Shown one piece after another: positions 58,301 to 62,228 of a DNA stretch of 64,000 nucleotides (within the stretch, counting starts at the first letter, position 1; each line of letters starts with the position of its first letter). A program made the translations under genes and the position numbers. Where the stretch lies: the NCBI GenBank assembly GCA_037954325.1, contig JBBMNZ010000035.1:8455001-8519000 (forward strand), read 5' to 3'. The DNA comes from Fistularia commersonii (lineage: Eukaryota; Chordata; Actinopteri; Syngnathiformes; Fistulariidae). The notes under the pieces are model-generated. The model was not told the DNA's origin. It was given only the letters and a program-made list of their open reading frames with translations, and ran no database searches.

Positions 58301-59950
58301 CGGCATTATTGCGCATGGGTCGTCGAGTTTCCTCGCTGATGTCGAACACGGGCCTCCGGGAATTATGATCATTGGGCGCCACCCAGTGGTGGCTCGCCTC
58401 AACACAGAAAGACGGCAAAAGTCATTGACACAATTTTGTCTTTATTTTGATTGGAGTTGTGTAATTAATAAGGCATCCTCATGCGGAACTCCGGGAGGGT
58501 TATATCATTTAGAAGTGTCGGTTAAACTGTTCATCTGTGGTGTTTTTCCAGCCGGGTGATGACGTATAGAGAGCACGGCGCCTGGGTGGTCAAAGCTCAC
58601 CTGCAGAAGGAGACGGACGGGCATATTATCAGCGTCAGGTGAGTTCCGACACTTGCAGCGGTGAGTTAGTCTCTCTCTCTATCTCATGCTGACTCGTAAC
58701 GCTCTGCCGCAGTGTCAACGGGGATGTCCGATTCTACGAGCCACGGACAGGGGACTTCGTCAACGTGCTCCAGATGGTGAAGGGGTTGACGGCGCTGGAC
58801 ATCCACCCGCAGGCCAACTTGTTCGCCTGGTCAGTACACGCCTCCTTCCACGAGCCGATCGGCTATCGGTGAAAATCACACGTCCTGACCTAAATTTATA
58901 CCCGACGTCCGTTCTCAAGGCTAAATGTCACCTCCCAAATAATTACACCTTACTTTGACAAATGGGTTGTCTGAACATTCCACTACAACTCATTTTCTCT
59001 CTCTCTCTCTCTCTGATTCATCCTTGGATGTCCAGCGGATCGATGAACCAGTTTATAGCAGTTTACAACGCTAACGGCGACGTGATCAGCAACATAAAAT
59101 ACTACGATGGCTTTATGGGACAAAGGATCGGGGCCATCAGCTGTTTAGCCTTCCATCCTCACTGGGTAAACTGACGCCGCCGATGACTTACGGCTCACGG
59201 TTTCATGTCGGCGCCCACAGCCGTCCCTCCCCGCCCACGAACTCCCCTCAAAATTTTGCAGCTCTTGATATAACAGCATCTCACGGTGAGAAGGTTCCCT
59301 GTCGGATTCTGCTTCTGGCCTTTCCGTGCAGATGTTGACATCCAGGTCAAGTCTGGTCCCCTTAACAGACCCCCTCTGTCATACAAAGAGATATCTTTCC
59401 CTGAGCTGCCCGAGTCCCCAAAGTCTGCAACTTGTATGGAAACACAGACGGTTGGCTGCAGTCTGTCATTACTGTGTAATTCAGCTGTAATGACACTTGA
59501 AAGCAATTGAGACCTTTTTGCTGTACAATAATAAAACAAATTGCCGTTTCAGTCGGGCCACAAGGCGCTGACTAACCACTTTTGCCACTCAGTTCGCTCC
59601 GCCGCAATATTTAGGTGCGGTGAACTGAGTGTGAGATAAAAGCTGTGTTGACACTTCTTTGGGGACGTGTTCTTCCAAAAAAAAAAAAAAAAAAGTACCC
59701 CATGCACTAAGTATCTTAAGCATCCACAAGCATTCCCTTGAAACAGAAAAATATAAAGTTAATGCACATCGGTTTTCCACAAACATTCACATCAGCGCGC
59801 AGTGTGCGTTAATTATTTAGCGCTATGTCTTTCTGACGTCATGTTTTTCTCAAGGCTCTGCCCGTCTGTCTCTCCCTGTAGCCTCACTTGGCGGTCGGAA
59901 GCAACGACTTCTACATGTCCATCTATTCAGCTGAGAAGAGGCTCAGATAA
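2019..59950 (+). CDS. rptor: rptor, regulatory-associated protein of mTOR (Raptor), 3' part, 25 exons
   Basis: Raptor is the mTORC1 subunit that binds mTOR, presents substrates with TOS motifs (S6K, 4E-BP) and docks the complex on Rag GTPases at the lysosome. Twenty-five exons join in phase (2863 coding bases, 953 codons plus TAA) and give a protein nearly collinear with human Raptor from about residue 380 to 1335. In order they encode the HEAT/armadillo repeats (exons 1-9), a Ser/Pro-rich linker with known phosphosites (exons 10-16) and a seven-blade WD40 propeller ending SAEKRLR (exons 17-25). The N-terminal caspase-like domain is outside the window. All junctions are GT-AG except the GC donor after exon 12. 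An optional 48-nt exon lies at 47906-47953. Recognition rests on my recall of the human protein; exon boundaries were set by reading-frame continuity and splice consensus. Confidence 0.97.
2095..3799 (+). other. rptor: Intron 1
   Basis: The intron is 1.7 kb. It holds a T-tract (about 2631-2650), C-rich stretches near 2440-2480 and a GT repeat at 3739-3777 just before the next exon. I see no element or RNA gene in the remainder. Confidence 0.7.
3739..3777 (+). repeat. (GT)n microsatellite upstream of exon 2
   Basis: About 19 GT units with one TTG interruption end 23 nt before the exon 2 acceptor. It is complementary to the CA repeat on the other side of the exon. Confidence 0.95.
3800..3901 (+). 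CDS. rptor: rptor exon 2 (HEAT region)
   Basis: It encodes 34 residues beginning HSPFFAEQLTAFQVW and ending PEQLPIVLQ (human ~405-438), essentially identical to human. The acceptor is catccacag|CAT and the donor CAG|gtacac, both phase 0. A GT repeat precedes the exon and a CA repeat starts 2 nt inside the donor. Confidence 0.95.
3904..3934 (+). repeat. (CA)n microsatellite inside the exon 2 donor
   Basis: The repeat begins directly after the donor (CAG|gtacacacatacacaca). CA repeats in this position are known hnRNP L binding sites that influence splicing. Any effect here is inference. Confidence 0.93.
6042..6090 (+). repeat. (CA)n microsatellite
   Basis: Imperfect CA repeat with a few CAGA units, deep in intron 2. 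Confidence 0.93.
6819..6866. repeat. Near-perfect 48-nt inverted repeat (hairpin)
   Basis: The arms TGAGAGCCACTTCCT (6819-6833) and AGGAAGTGGCTCTCA (6852-6866) are exact reverse complements. After one mismatch, TGGCA (6835-6839) pairs with TGCCA (6846-6850), leaving a 6-nt loop. I cannot assign it to a known element. It is shorter than a usual pre-miRNA. Confidence 0.85.
7033..7116 (+). CDS. rptor: rptor exon 3 (HEAT region)
   Basis: It encodes 28 residues, VLLSQVHRLRALDLLGRFLD then LGPWAVSL (human ~439-466). The acceptor is cccttccag|GTC and the donor CTG|gtgcgt, both phase 0. Confidence 0.95.
7117..9727 (+). other. rptor: Intron 3
   Basis: The intron is 2.6 kb. It carries a CT repeat near 8494-8512, a short scrap around 9037-9082 like the end of a dispersed teleost repeat (..gctaaccactgcaccaccatg..), an ATAAT-rich stretch at about 9083-9170 and a MITE-like element at 9168-9645. 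Confidence 0.65.
9168..9645. mobile_element. Decayed MITE (ataaggcgc family, probable Tc1/mariner type)
   Basis: The 5' end reads ..cattttgcagaccataaggcac and the 3' end ..gtgc/acttatagagcgaaaaatactgta, an imperfect inverted pair. Internal gcacacctgattataaggtg motifs resemble the common fish element with ends like TACCGTA-TTTTCCGGAC-ATAAGGCGC. It has no ORF. Boundaries are approximate. Confidence 0.55.
9728..9838 (+). CDS. rptor: rptor exon 4 (HEAT region)
   Basis: It encodes 37 residues from ALSVGIFPYVLKLLQSSARE to IWAKILAVDS (human ~467-503). The acceptor is tgtccag|GCC and the donor AGC|gtaagt, phase 0. Confidence 0.95.
9839..12235 (+). other. rptor: Intron 4
   Basis: The intron is 2.4 kb, with a T-tract at about 10264-10285 and a hAT-type element at 11680-12152 close to the next exon. 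I recognise nothing else. Confidence 0.65.
11680..12152. mobile_element. Non-autonomous hAT-like element (tgtcaaactcaaggcccg type)
   Basis: The left end reads CACATGTGTCAAACTCAAGG and the right end ATGAGTTTGACACCCCTG, which pair as imperfect inverted termini. The GGCCCGCGGGCC.. and ..ATGTGGCCC sub-termini are typical of a widespread vertebrate hAT family. The flanking 8-mers ctctaaga and cactgaga match at six of eight positions, consistent with an aged 8-bp target duplication. The element ends only 83 nt before exon 5. Confidence 0.78.
12236..12310 (+). CDS. rptor: rptor exon 5 (HEAT region)
   Basis: It encodes 25 residues, SCQADLVKDNGHKYFLSVLA then DNYMP (human ~504-528; human has DPYMP). 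The acceptor is ctctacag|TCA and the donor CCA|gtgagt, phase 0. Confidence 0.95.
12576..12641 (+). CDS. rptor: rptor exon 6 (HEAT region)
   Basis: It encodes AEHRTMAVFILAVIVNSYNT then GQ (human ~529-550). The acceptor is gttgcag|GCT and the donor CAG|gtaagt, phase 0. The preceding intron is only 265 nt. Confidence 0.95.
12642..15554 (+). other. rptor: Intron 6
   Basis: The intron is 2.9 kb with T-tracts at about 13221-13238, 14118-14133 and 15010-15022. I found no recognisable mobile element, RNA gene or cryptic exon. Confidence 0.65.
15555..15746 (+). CDS. rptor: rptor exon 7 (HEAT region)
   Basis: This is the longest coding exon here, at 64 codons, from EACLQGNLIANCLEQL through LRQWVAICLGRIWQNF to LLLDPIPE (human ~551-614). 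The acceptor is ccaacag|GAG and the donor GAG|gtacca, phase 0. Confidence 0.96.
15747..17600 (+). other. rptor: Intron 7
   Basis: The intron is 1.9 kb with a CA repeat at 16511-16546. A long minus-strand ORF (16782-17405) is composition noise with no recognisable domain. Confidence 0.65.
16511..16546 (+). repeat. (CA)n microsatellite
   Basis: About 18 uninterrupted CA units within intron 7. Confidence 0.95.
17601..17741 (+). CDS. rptor: rptor exon 8 (HEAT region)
   Basis: It encodes 47 residues, VRCAAVFALGTFVGNSAERT.. to ..INDGSPVVRK (human ~615-661). The acceptor is gttattgcag|GTG and the donor AAG|gtcact, phase 0. A 50-nt CA repeat begins about 20 nt after the donor. Confidence 0.96.
17742..18735 (+). 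other. rptor: Intron 8
   Basis: The intron is 1.0 kb with a CA repeat at its start and an A-tract at about 18660-18670. Nothing else is recognised. Confidence 0.65.
17762..17811 (+). repeat. (CA)n microsatellite after exon 8 donor
   Basis: About 25 CA units start some 20 nt into the intron, a position where CA repeats can act as hnRNP L-dependent splicing elements. Confidence 0.95.
18736..18856 (+). CDS. rptor: rptor exon 9 (HEAT end, CDK-type site)
   Basis: It encodes ELVVALSHLVVQYESNFCTV.. to ..NYSVPSPANTA plus one base (human ~662-701). The PSP sequence keeps the Ser that aligns with human Ser696, a reported mitotic CDK1 site. The acceptor is tttgtag|GAG and the donor GCA G|gtagac, phase 1. 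Confidence 0.95.
19275..20872 (+). mobile_element. Internally deleted LINE (endonuclease and reverse transcriptase remnants)
   Basis: The left part has an apurinic-endonuclease-like remnant (gaacgtggaatgtcacctgtctgg, then ..gactcacctcgac..gagaggggttggactc). After an internal deletion near 19725, reverse transcriptase motifs follow: IEPQIQEEQCGF-like sequence at about 19800, LRQGCPLS at about 20090 and LADDVVLSGHD at about 20205 (motif C). C-terminal sequence resembling RPRGRPRTGWRDYVSRLAW appears at about 20700. The element ends in a gaatggatggatg tail. Frameshifts and the deletion make it dead. It resembles an abundant teleost LINE whose clade I leave open (Rex1/L2-like). Confidence 0.82.
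20038..20775 (+). pseudogene. LINE reverse transcriptase pseudogene (broken ORF2 part)
   Basis: Overlapping frames carry collinear pieces of a LINE ORF2: the reverse-transcriptase palm with ADDVV at about 20207-20221, a KYLGVLFTSEGRMEREI segment at about 20365-20415, and a C-terminal TERMRLKMQAAEMSFLRRMA segment from 20548. Frame changes between pieces show it is not intact. Confidence 0.8.
20887..21233 (+). mobile_element. Tc1/mariner-like MITE, copy 1
   Basis: It begins CACTGCTCAAAAAAATAAAG after TA and ends TTTATTTTTTTGAGCAGTA before TA. It is one of four near-identical copies in the window. It lacks about 10 nt near its right end (acattgtgttccc instead of acattgtgttgttcaagtgttccc). The terminal and sub-terminal sequence matches, from memory, a teleost Tc1/mariner family whose full-length form encodes a DDE transposase. 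Confidence 0.85.
21660..21800 (+). CDS. rptor: rptor exon 10 (linker; AMPK/RSK site region)
   Basis: It encodes 46 full codons, PGNLTPVRDSPAIPRLRSVN then SYTNIRAATTARNLNKSLQN and LNLNEE, with split codons at both ends (human ~702-748). The Ser of VNSY at 21722-21724 aligns with human AMPK site Ser722. The residue before it is Asn where human has Ser721. TPV and DSP sites aligning with Thr706 and Ser711 are kept. The acceptor is catccag|AG and the donor GAG G|gtgagg. Confidence 0.95.
21801..22875 (+). other. rptor: Intron 10
   Basis: The intron is 1.1 kb. Apart from a T-rich tract at about 22334-22352 and an A-tract near 22509-22520, I see no element. Confidence 0.65.
22876..23031 (+). CDS. 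rptor: rptor exon 11 (linker; PKA/AMPK site Ser791/Ser792)
   Basis: It encodes 51 full codons, GPAAFSPGNLSTSSSASSTL.. to ..IDKMRRVSSYSSLNSLI (human ~749-800). RRVSS at 22992-23006 contains the counterparts of human Ser791 (TCA 23001-23003, PKA-type RRxS) and Ser792 (TCG 23004-23006, the principal AMPK site, with Met at -5 and Leu at +4). The acceptor is tgtccag|GT and the donor ATA G|gtagga. Confidence 0.96.
26770..26790 (+). other. G-quadruplex-type motif (sense strand)
   Basis: A run of six G, one C, ten G, one C and three G meets the G3+N1-7 pattern for a quadruplex. It lies in intron 11 on the transcribed-RNA sense strand, about 520 nt before exon 12. Confidence 0.8.
26986..27018 (+). 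repeat. (GT)n microsatellite with GCGC end
   Basis: Alternating GT run ending gcgcgcg, near the end of intron 11. Confidence 0.92.
27264..27306 (+). promoter_or_regulatory. rptor: Exon 12 3' splice site with 33-T polypyrimidine tract
   Basis: Thirty-three uninterrupted T are followed by five C and ACTAG at the acceptor of exon 12. Its homopolymer length is unusual among the acceptors in this gene and is likely to be length-variable. Confidence 0.85.
27307..27425 (+). CDS. rptor: rptor exon 12 (HEAT-like segment, GC donor)
   Basis: It encodes 39 full codons, VSFHSVYTQIWRVLLHLAAD then PFPEVSDLAMKVLNSIAYK (human ~802-840). The acceptor is cccactag|GT. The donor must be AAG|gcaagt, because only that joins in frame to exon 13 (GCA ACG ATG AAC..). 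The nearby GT at 27430-27431 would break the frame. It is a GC-AG intron with otherwise perfect donor consensus. Confidence 0.94.
27430..27514 (+). repeat. (GT)n/(GTGC)n repeat at exon 12 donor
   Basis: Alternating purine-pyrimidine tract of about 80 nt (GT units, then GTGC units) beginning 5 nt after the exon 12 boundary. Such a tract can adopt Z-DNA and, as RNA, offers UG-repeat binding sites. Confidence 0.93.
28340..28525 (+). mobile_element. LINE 3'-end fragment
   Basis: The sequence reads like the C-terminus of a teleost LINE ORF (GRGRLKRRFVEGVRAGMKLA, then DAENWVRWRKMIGYADP and a stop) followed by a gaaacaaaaagaagaagag tail. It is 5'-truncated, as LINE insertions usually are. I leave the clade open. 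Confidence 0.7.
31852..32209 (+). mobile_element. Tc1/mariner-like MITE, copy 2
   Basis: Begins CACTGCTCAAAAAAATAAAG after TA and ends TTTATTTTTTTGAGCATTA before TA. It is nearly identical to copies 1, 3 and 4, including the same internal deletion junction, and has no transposase ORF. Confidence 0.87.
33045..33130. repeat. Probable dispersed-repeat tail
   Basis: The stretch tacactttatttatttataagcgcctctc..aactcagacgctttacga resembles a short motif often seen at the 3' end of teleost interspersed repeats. Family and limits are uncertain. Confidence 0.35.
33328..33431 (+). CDS. rptor: rptor exon 13 (linker; mTOR sites Ser859/Ser863)
   Basis: It encodes 34 codons plus GG, ATMNARPQRILDSGSLTQSA then PASPTSKGTHIHQA (human ~841-875). 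SAPASP retains the counterparts of Ser859 and the insulin/mTOR-responsive proline-directed Ser863 (33394-33396). The acceptor is tccccag|GCA and the donor GCG GG|gtgagg, phase 2. Confidence 0.95.
33676..33853 (+). CDS. rptor: rptor exon 14 (Ser/Pro linker)
   Basis: It encodes 59 codons beginning GSPPMPSTSSSSLTNEV and ending RTRKMFDKGPEQ (human ~876-936). The first Ser (33680-33682) aligns with human Ser877. The middle is divergent: ASRPPYTPTLGG stands where human has an RPGT site (Thr908). The acceptor is ctcctccag|C and the donor CAG|gtagaa, phase 0. A 244-nt intron precedes it. Confidence 0.94.
33936..34046 (+). CDS. rptor: rptor exon 15 (linker end)
   Basis: It encodes 37 residues, ATEDGDEPGGHRNYISATLQ then TGLCDWSAKYFAQSVMK (human ~937-973). 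The acceptor is gtgtctag|GCC and the donor AAG|gtaatg, phase 0. The intron before it is only 82 nt. Confidence 0.95.
35063..35087 (+). other. Poly-G tract (quadruplex-prone)
   Basis: Six G, AC, then seventeen consecutive G on the sense strand of intron 15. It could form G-quadruplex DNA or RNA. Its length may also be a sequencing-uncertain homopolymer. Confidence 0.85.
36079..36235. repeat. Compound (TA)n/(GT)n/(CA)n microsatellite
   Basis: Alternating TA and GT blocks, with a GT block followed by TATACATA and a CA block that can fold back on it. Confidence 0.9.
36523..36554 (+). repeat. (GT)n microsatellite
   Basis: About 16 GT units, 200 nt upstream of exon 16. Confidence 0.93.
36757..36862 (+). 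CDS. rptor: rptor exon 16 (linker to propeller)
   Basis: It encodes 35 codons plus one base, IPEEHDQQSQVRMERQWRFL then RNARVRRQSRTITQR (human ~974-1008), a basic and acidic helical segment before the WD40 domain. The acceptor is cactcag|ATC and the donor AGA G|gtcagt, phase 1. Confidence 0.95.
39881..39988. repeat. (AT)n microsatellite with 16-bp tandem unit
   Basis: About 60 nt of AT repeat passes into three tandem copies of a 16-bp unit (atatatatcagtatac), then into an inverted-repeat region. Confidence 0.9.
40046..40308 (+). mobile_element. Possible truncated DNA-transposon remnant
   Basis: It starts CAGTGACGTGCAATCAG, followed by aggcaggggaggccgagcctcacc, and ends near gatgacgtcagtgcctcacc. 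This sequence type recalls a dispersed teleost element. The left 17-mer is mirrored in inverse orientation at 39989-40005. The right terminus is lost in the GT repeat. Class unknown. Confidence 0.4.
40309..40387 (+). repeat. (GT)n microsatellite, about 38 units
   Basis: Nearly uninterrupted GT repeat of about 75 nt in intron 16. Confidence 0.95.
40991..41105 (+). CDS. rptor: rptor exon 17 (WD40 blade 1)
   Basis: It encodes 37 full codons, VSRLDDQIFINRNPGVPSVV then KFHPFNTCIAVADKDSI, plus TG of Cys (human ~1010-1046). It opens the seven-blade propeller. The acceptor is gtgtcacag|GT and the donor ATC TG|gtgaga. Confidence 0.95.
41199..41323 (+). CDS. rptor: rptor exon 18 (WD40 blades 1-2)
   Basis: It encodes 41 full codons, FWDWEKGERLDYFHNGNPRY then TRITAMEYLNGHDCSLLLTAT (human ~1048-1088). 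FWDW supplies the WD-type strand end. The acceptor is gtcgtag|T and the donor ACA G|gttcgg. The intron before it is 93 nt, and a CA repeat begins about 10 nt after the donor. Confidence 0.95.
41333..41371 (+). repeat. (CA)n microsatellite after exon 18 donor
   Basis: CA units with GCAC interruptions starting about 10 nt inside the donor of exon 18. Confidence 0.93.
41537..41577 (+). repeat. (CA)n microsatellite
   Basis: CA repeat with AAC interruptions in intron 18. Confidence 0.93.
41795..44290 (-). mobile_element. Decayed antisense LINE (endonuclease plus reverse transcriptase)
   Basis: Read on the minus strand, the element runs from about 44290 down to 41795. It shows an endonuclease C-terminal part (VAVYIPPTSNSSDRNVALSE at about 44000-43925) and a TLMLAYRPKVKVPRLVQKQI-like stretch (about 43720-43660). 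After the nested MITE come the reverse-transcriptase N-terminus (AAGPDKIPGRVL, about 42800), motif A DFSSAFNTI (about 42490), motif B STGAPQGCVLGPLL (about 42340) and motif C FADDTTL in another frame (about 42265-42285). The 3' tail contains an aagctgactttg-type motif. Frameshifts and stops make it inactive. The clade looks CR1/L2/Rex1-like; uncertain. Confidence 0.85.
43267..43550. mobile_element. MITE nested in the LINE (TA target site)
   Basis: The ends TACCGTAATTTCCGGAC (43265-43281) and GTCCGGAAATCACGGTA (43536-43552) are inverted repeats with one mismatch, including the flanking TA. It has no ORF. Removing it together with one TA makes the minus-strand LINE reading frame continuous, which fixes the boundaries well. 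TA target duplication points to the Tc1/mariner superfamily. Confidence 0.88.
44745..44846 (+). CDS. rptor: rptor exon 19 (WD40 blade 2)
   Basis: It encodes 33 full codons, DGALRIWKNFADQKNPEMVT then AWQGLSDMLPTTR (human ~1090-1123), one residue shorter than human at ADQ versus ADLE. The acceptor is gtccccag|AT and the donor AGA G|gtcagc, phase 1. This phase matches both the optional exon at 47906 and exon 20. Confidence 0.95.
45121..45905 (+). mobile_element. hAT transposon deletion derivative with 8-bp target duplication
   Basis: The ends CAGGGGGGCTC and GTGCGCACCCCTG are imperfect inverted termini of hAT type. The element is flanked on both sides by the identical octamer CTCTAAAC (45113-45120 and 45906-45913), a diagnostic 8-bp target site duplication. 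Inside is only the N-terminal part of a transposase, so it is non-autonomous. Confidence 0.93.
45324..45698 (+). pseudogene. Truncated hAT transposase, BED-type zinc finger part
   Basis: A 124-codon ORF starts MSGAAGPSKKTKTYHF and includes a BED-like finger (CVRLIC at residues 33-38, then a basic stretch and H53/H58 in ERHFRTVH), followed by KVKELKSQLTRQQSRF and AATEASFRASHVI. This is the N-terminal layout of the ZBED/SCAND3-like hAT transposase group. The catalytic and dimerisation parts are missing. The Arg in CVRLIC falls where a metal-binding Cys is expected (C-x2-C), so the finger is probably damaged; that is inference. Confidence 0.8.
47885..47905 (+). promoter_or_regulatory. rptor: 3' splice site of the candidate cassette exon
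   Basis: A long pyrimidine-rich tract (from about 47848) leads to ctcgcag. A TGC trinucleotide sits at 47885-47887, 18 nt before the AG, the arrangement reported for SRRM4/nSR100-dependent neural small exons. The sequence is seen; the regulation is inference. Confidence 0.45.
47906..47953 (+). CDS. rptor: Candidate rptor cassette exon (48 nt, 16 aa)
   Basis: The segment is bounded by ttcctcgcag and gtgagt, is 48 nt long, and fits phase 1 at both ends, so it can be included or skipped between exons 19 and 20 without shifting the frame. Inclusion changes TTR-GAGMVV to TTR-GLARRVSIYLDRSKQG-GAGMVV. The insert falls near the blade 2/3 boundary of the WD40 propeller and contains RRVS, a PKA-type basophilic motif. 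Strong acceptor, consensus donor, symmetric phase and an open frame support a real alternative exon. I cannot confirm expression or say whether it is already annotated in other vertebrates. Confidence 0.72.
50049..50407 (-). mobile_element. Tc1/mariner-like MITE, copy 3 (reversed)
   Basis: Same element as copies 1, 2 and 4 in opposite orientation. It starts TACTGCTCAAAAAAAATAAA and ends TTTATTTTTTCGAGCAGTG before TA. Confidence 0.87.
55449..55807 (+). mobile_element. Tc1/mariner-like MITE, copy 4
   Basis: Begins CACTGCTCGAAAAAATAAAG after TA and ends TTTATGTTTTTTGAGCAGTA before TA. It ends 111 nt before the exon 20 acceptor. Confidence 0.87.
55919..56025 (+). CDS. rptor: rptor exon 20 (WD40 blade 3)
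   Basis: It encodes 35 full codons, AGMVVDWEQESGMLMTSGDV then RVIRIWDTEREMKVQ (human ~1125-1159). RIWDTEREMKVQ is a classic WD strand end. The acceptor is tgttgcag|GT and the donor CAG|gtgagg, phase 0. Confidence 0.96.
56026..57450 (+). other. rptor: Intron 20
   Basis: The intron is 1.4 kb with T-tracts (about 56950-56966 and 57385-57395). No recognised element. Confidence 0.65.
57451..57578 (+). CDS. rptor: rptor exon 21 (WD40 blade 4)
   Basis: It encodes 42 codons plus TG, DIPTGADSCVTSLSCDSQRS then LIVAGLGDGSVRVFDRRMGPNE (human ~1160-1201). The acceptor is gtcgaccag|GAC and the donor GAA TG|gtaaag, phase 2. Confidence 0.96.
57579..58551 (+). other. rptor: Intron 21
   Basis: The intron is 1.0 kb with A-tracts at about 57752-57766 and 58275-58288. 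No recognised element. Confidence 0.65.
58552..58638 (+). CDS. rptor: rptor exon 22 (WD40 blade 5)
   Basis: It encodes RVMTYREHGAWVVKAHLQKE then TDGHIISV with split Cys and Ser codons at the ends (human ~1203-1230). The acceptor is tttttccag|C and the donor GTC AG|gtgagt. The next intron is only 74 nt. Confidence 0.96.
58713..58829 (+). CDS. rptor: rptor exon 23 (WD40 blades 5-6)
   Basis: It encodes 38 full codons, VNGDVRFYEPRTGDFVNVLQ then MVKGLTALDIHPQANLFA (human ~1232-1269). The acceptor is ctgccgcag|T and the donor GCC TG|gtcagt. Confidence 0.96.
59036..59165 (+). CDS. rptor: rptor exon 24 (WD40 blades 6-7)
   Basis: It encodes 43 full codons, GSMNQFIAVYNANGDVISNI then KYYDGFMGQRIGAISCLAFHPHW split as in human (~1271-1313). 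The acceptor is gatgtccag|C, completing Cys, and the donor TGG|gtaaac, phase 0. Confidence 0.96.
59166..59881 (+). other. rptor: Intron 24
   Basis: The intron is 0.7 kb with an A-tract at about 59678-59694. No recognised element. Confidence 0.65.
59882..59950 (+). CDS. rptor: rptor last coding exon 25 with stop
   Basis: It encodes PHLAVGSNDFYMSIYSAEKR then LR and TAA (human 1314-1335, which ends VEKRVR). The acceptor is ctccctgtag|CCT, phase 0. It closes WD40 blade 7. Confidence 0.97.
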   Translation, partial: PHLAVGSNDFYMSIYSAEKRLR

Positions 59951-60399
59951 CACACCGGCACTGGATCCCCACGACCTCACCACCGACATCCCCACTCACC
60001 CACCACCACCACCACCGCCACCAACGCCACCACATACGACTTGGGACCCTGAGCTTGAGCACCAGGATGTAAATGATGTTGTACATATGCAATTACCACC
60101 CTGAATGTTCTAGTGATGGCTGCTGACAAAAACTCCTGCTACAACTATATATATATTCTATTATTATTCTCCTTGTTTATTCATATTCTTATTATGAAGC
60201 TAATGATTGTAGACTTGGCTGTGCTAAGGAGTGTGTATATTTAAATAGCAAATAGAGAAGAAAAGAGGTACTATTTTAAAGAAGGTGGGGACCCCACCCA
60301 TCACTTGGGCTCTTCCTGCAGCGAGCATCACTACCTGGAGGAACTCTGAACCTCCCCCAACCAGATGTGCCGATGGACCGGGTTGCCCGCTGGACTACG

Positions 60400-60401
<2 letters not shown>

Positions 60402-60435
<34 letters not shown>

Positions 60436-60511
60436 TGTGTGTGTGTGTGTGTGTGTGAGTGAGTGAGTGAGTGAGTGAGTGAGTGAGTGAGTGAGTGAGT
60501 GAGTGAGTGTG
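60402..60511 (+). repeat. rptor: (GT)n(GTGA)n repeat in the 3' UTR
   Basis: About 45 nt of GT units with a GCGC interruption run into about 15 GTGA units, then a gcatgcacatgcgtg stretch. In RNA this is a long UG/UGAG tract. Confidence 0.93.
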
Positions 60512-62204
60512 CATGCACATGCGTGTATGTGTACATGCAGGAGACATGGACTTATCCTCCACTGGTGTTTTTTTTTTTTTTTTTTTTGTAGATTAAATTT
60601 TAGTGGCCGATTCTCAGCCCAAAGCACACAGTTTTGTTACCGCACACCTAGCGAGACATGAAGTACGGACGCACCCAGAGTCGGTGGACTGTGTTCGGCC
60701 TAGCAGATGTGACAAGTGTTTGTTGTGTGTTTAAACCACATGTGCCCCAAAGTGGGTCCTCTTAGTCTTGGACTTGCCCAAAAAGACCTCCGCTACCATG
60801 CGAGCAGGCAGGATGCTCCTCTCCCCGCTGCCTCCATCCCGGTGTGCCAAATATTGTTTTCCATCGAAGTCCACTTAGGCGTAACTGTTGGTTTACTATC
60901 ATGTTGACTATAATAAGGGAAACCTCCATTGCCCTGAGAATCATAACCCTTCTATTTCACAAGATCCTCCCATCAGCCCAGCGCCTCTCTGCCCTATTAA
61001 GCAATAAAGAACCCCACCCCGCACCCCGACTTGGCCTCAAGCTCCTCCCCGTCTCGAGTCATCATCCAAAACCCCACGGCGGCACGCAACCGCTCCCCCG
61101 TCACAGCCAAACCTAACCCTCTCCGTGCTCAGAGTTTCCTTTTTTTATAAATAGATATATAGATTGATACTGATACAGTACAGCTCACATCAGCGACAGA
61201 GAGAGATATCAATGAAATTGATCGACCTGTCGTTGTCTAAACTCGCGGCCCCCCTCCAAATCGACACTGGAAAAAAAAGAAAAGAAAAGCCCTTCCAAGG
61301 CCACGTTGGCCCTCCGGGCGCAGCATCCGTCTGCGTGGTTCCCCGGGTGCCTTGAAAAGTACCGCCTCTCACCCTTTCACTCCCCCCATGGACCTTCACC
61401 CGCTGCCATAGCTGTTTGTTATGTGTTTGTTTTATTTTTTTTCCTTCAAGAGAGAGATTTTTTTTAAATTCAGATCCATCGCCAGAGGTCATTCTGTTTC
61501 GCCAGCTTGAGTCCGTAGAGTTCGATAACGGCGCCCGACCCGCAGCCCCTTCATTCATGTGCCTGCTGACTTGCGTCAGGTCCCGAAGCCTGAAATGTTG
61601 CTCAGGTAGCGCTCGCACGCCGAGGAGGGGCCGCCCCGTCGTGCAAGCAACGGCTGAGTGGTAGAGGTGAAAGACCGCCGGCAATGTGCCTCGCCTCCAG
61701 GCCTCCTGCCAGTTTGTTTTTTTTTTTTTAAAAAAACATTATTTGTGTTTGGTGTTGATAACGCTGCTGGCTTTTATTTTTCTGATTTTTATTTTGCTTA
61801 TGCTTCGTACAAGGTCTTTATCTCACACCCCAGAAGCGGTTCCCTTCCTTTTAGCCCCCCAACGCCCCAATTCATTCTCCCCCATCTGATGCATCAGGCG
61901 TTCAAAGAAAAAAGGAATAATCTGGAAATTCAGTTGTCCTCGTTGTAAGCGAGCCTCCCATCGCCGAGCACCGAACCTCAGCAGGTGTCAGCGGATCCCT
62001 CCCCACCTACAGTGTGCAGTTTTTGGTTTACACCCTTTTCCGCAAAAAACAGAAAACACCTTCATCTCCAACTATCTTGCATTGAGTTTTAAGATTTTTA
62101 AACCCGAGGACAGAGAGGGAGAAAGAGAGAGAAAACATTTTTATCTGTGACTTCAGGCTGCTTTGCTGACTGTGGTTTATAAGACAGGAGATGCAATCTA
62201 CGGA

Positions 62205-62210
62205 AATAAA
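62205..62210 (+). terminator. rptor: Best candidate poly(A) signal AATAAA for rptor
   Basis: AATAAA with a CA-rich likely cleavage zone 10-20 nt downstream and a U/GU-rich element after it. Confidence 0.5.
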
Positions 62211-62228
62211 CCAAATACAACACCGGAC

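Larger units (their letters stand above)
59951..62228 (+). other. rptor: rptor 3' UTR (end inferred)
   Basis: Sequence after the stop shows no new gene and includes a large GT/GTGA repeat. AATAAA hexamers occur at 61003, 62205, 62403 and 63228. The one at 62205-62210 has a U/GU-rich downstream region (ttttattatgttttttgact), so I place the main 3' end near 62.23 kb. The others are possible alternatives. Confidence 0.55.

Noticed and set aside
60402..60511. CRISPR-like regular repeat
   Set aside because: It is a GT/GTGA microsatellite with no unique spacers, in a vertebrate 3' UTR.
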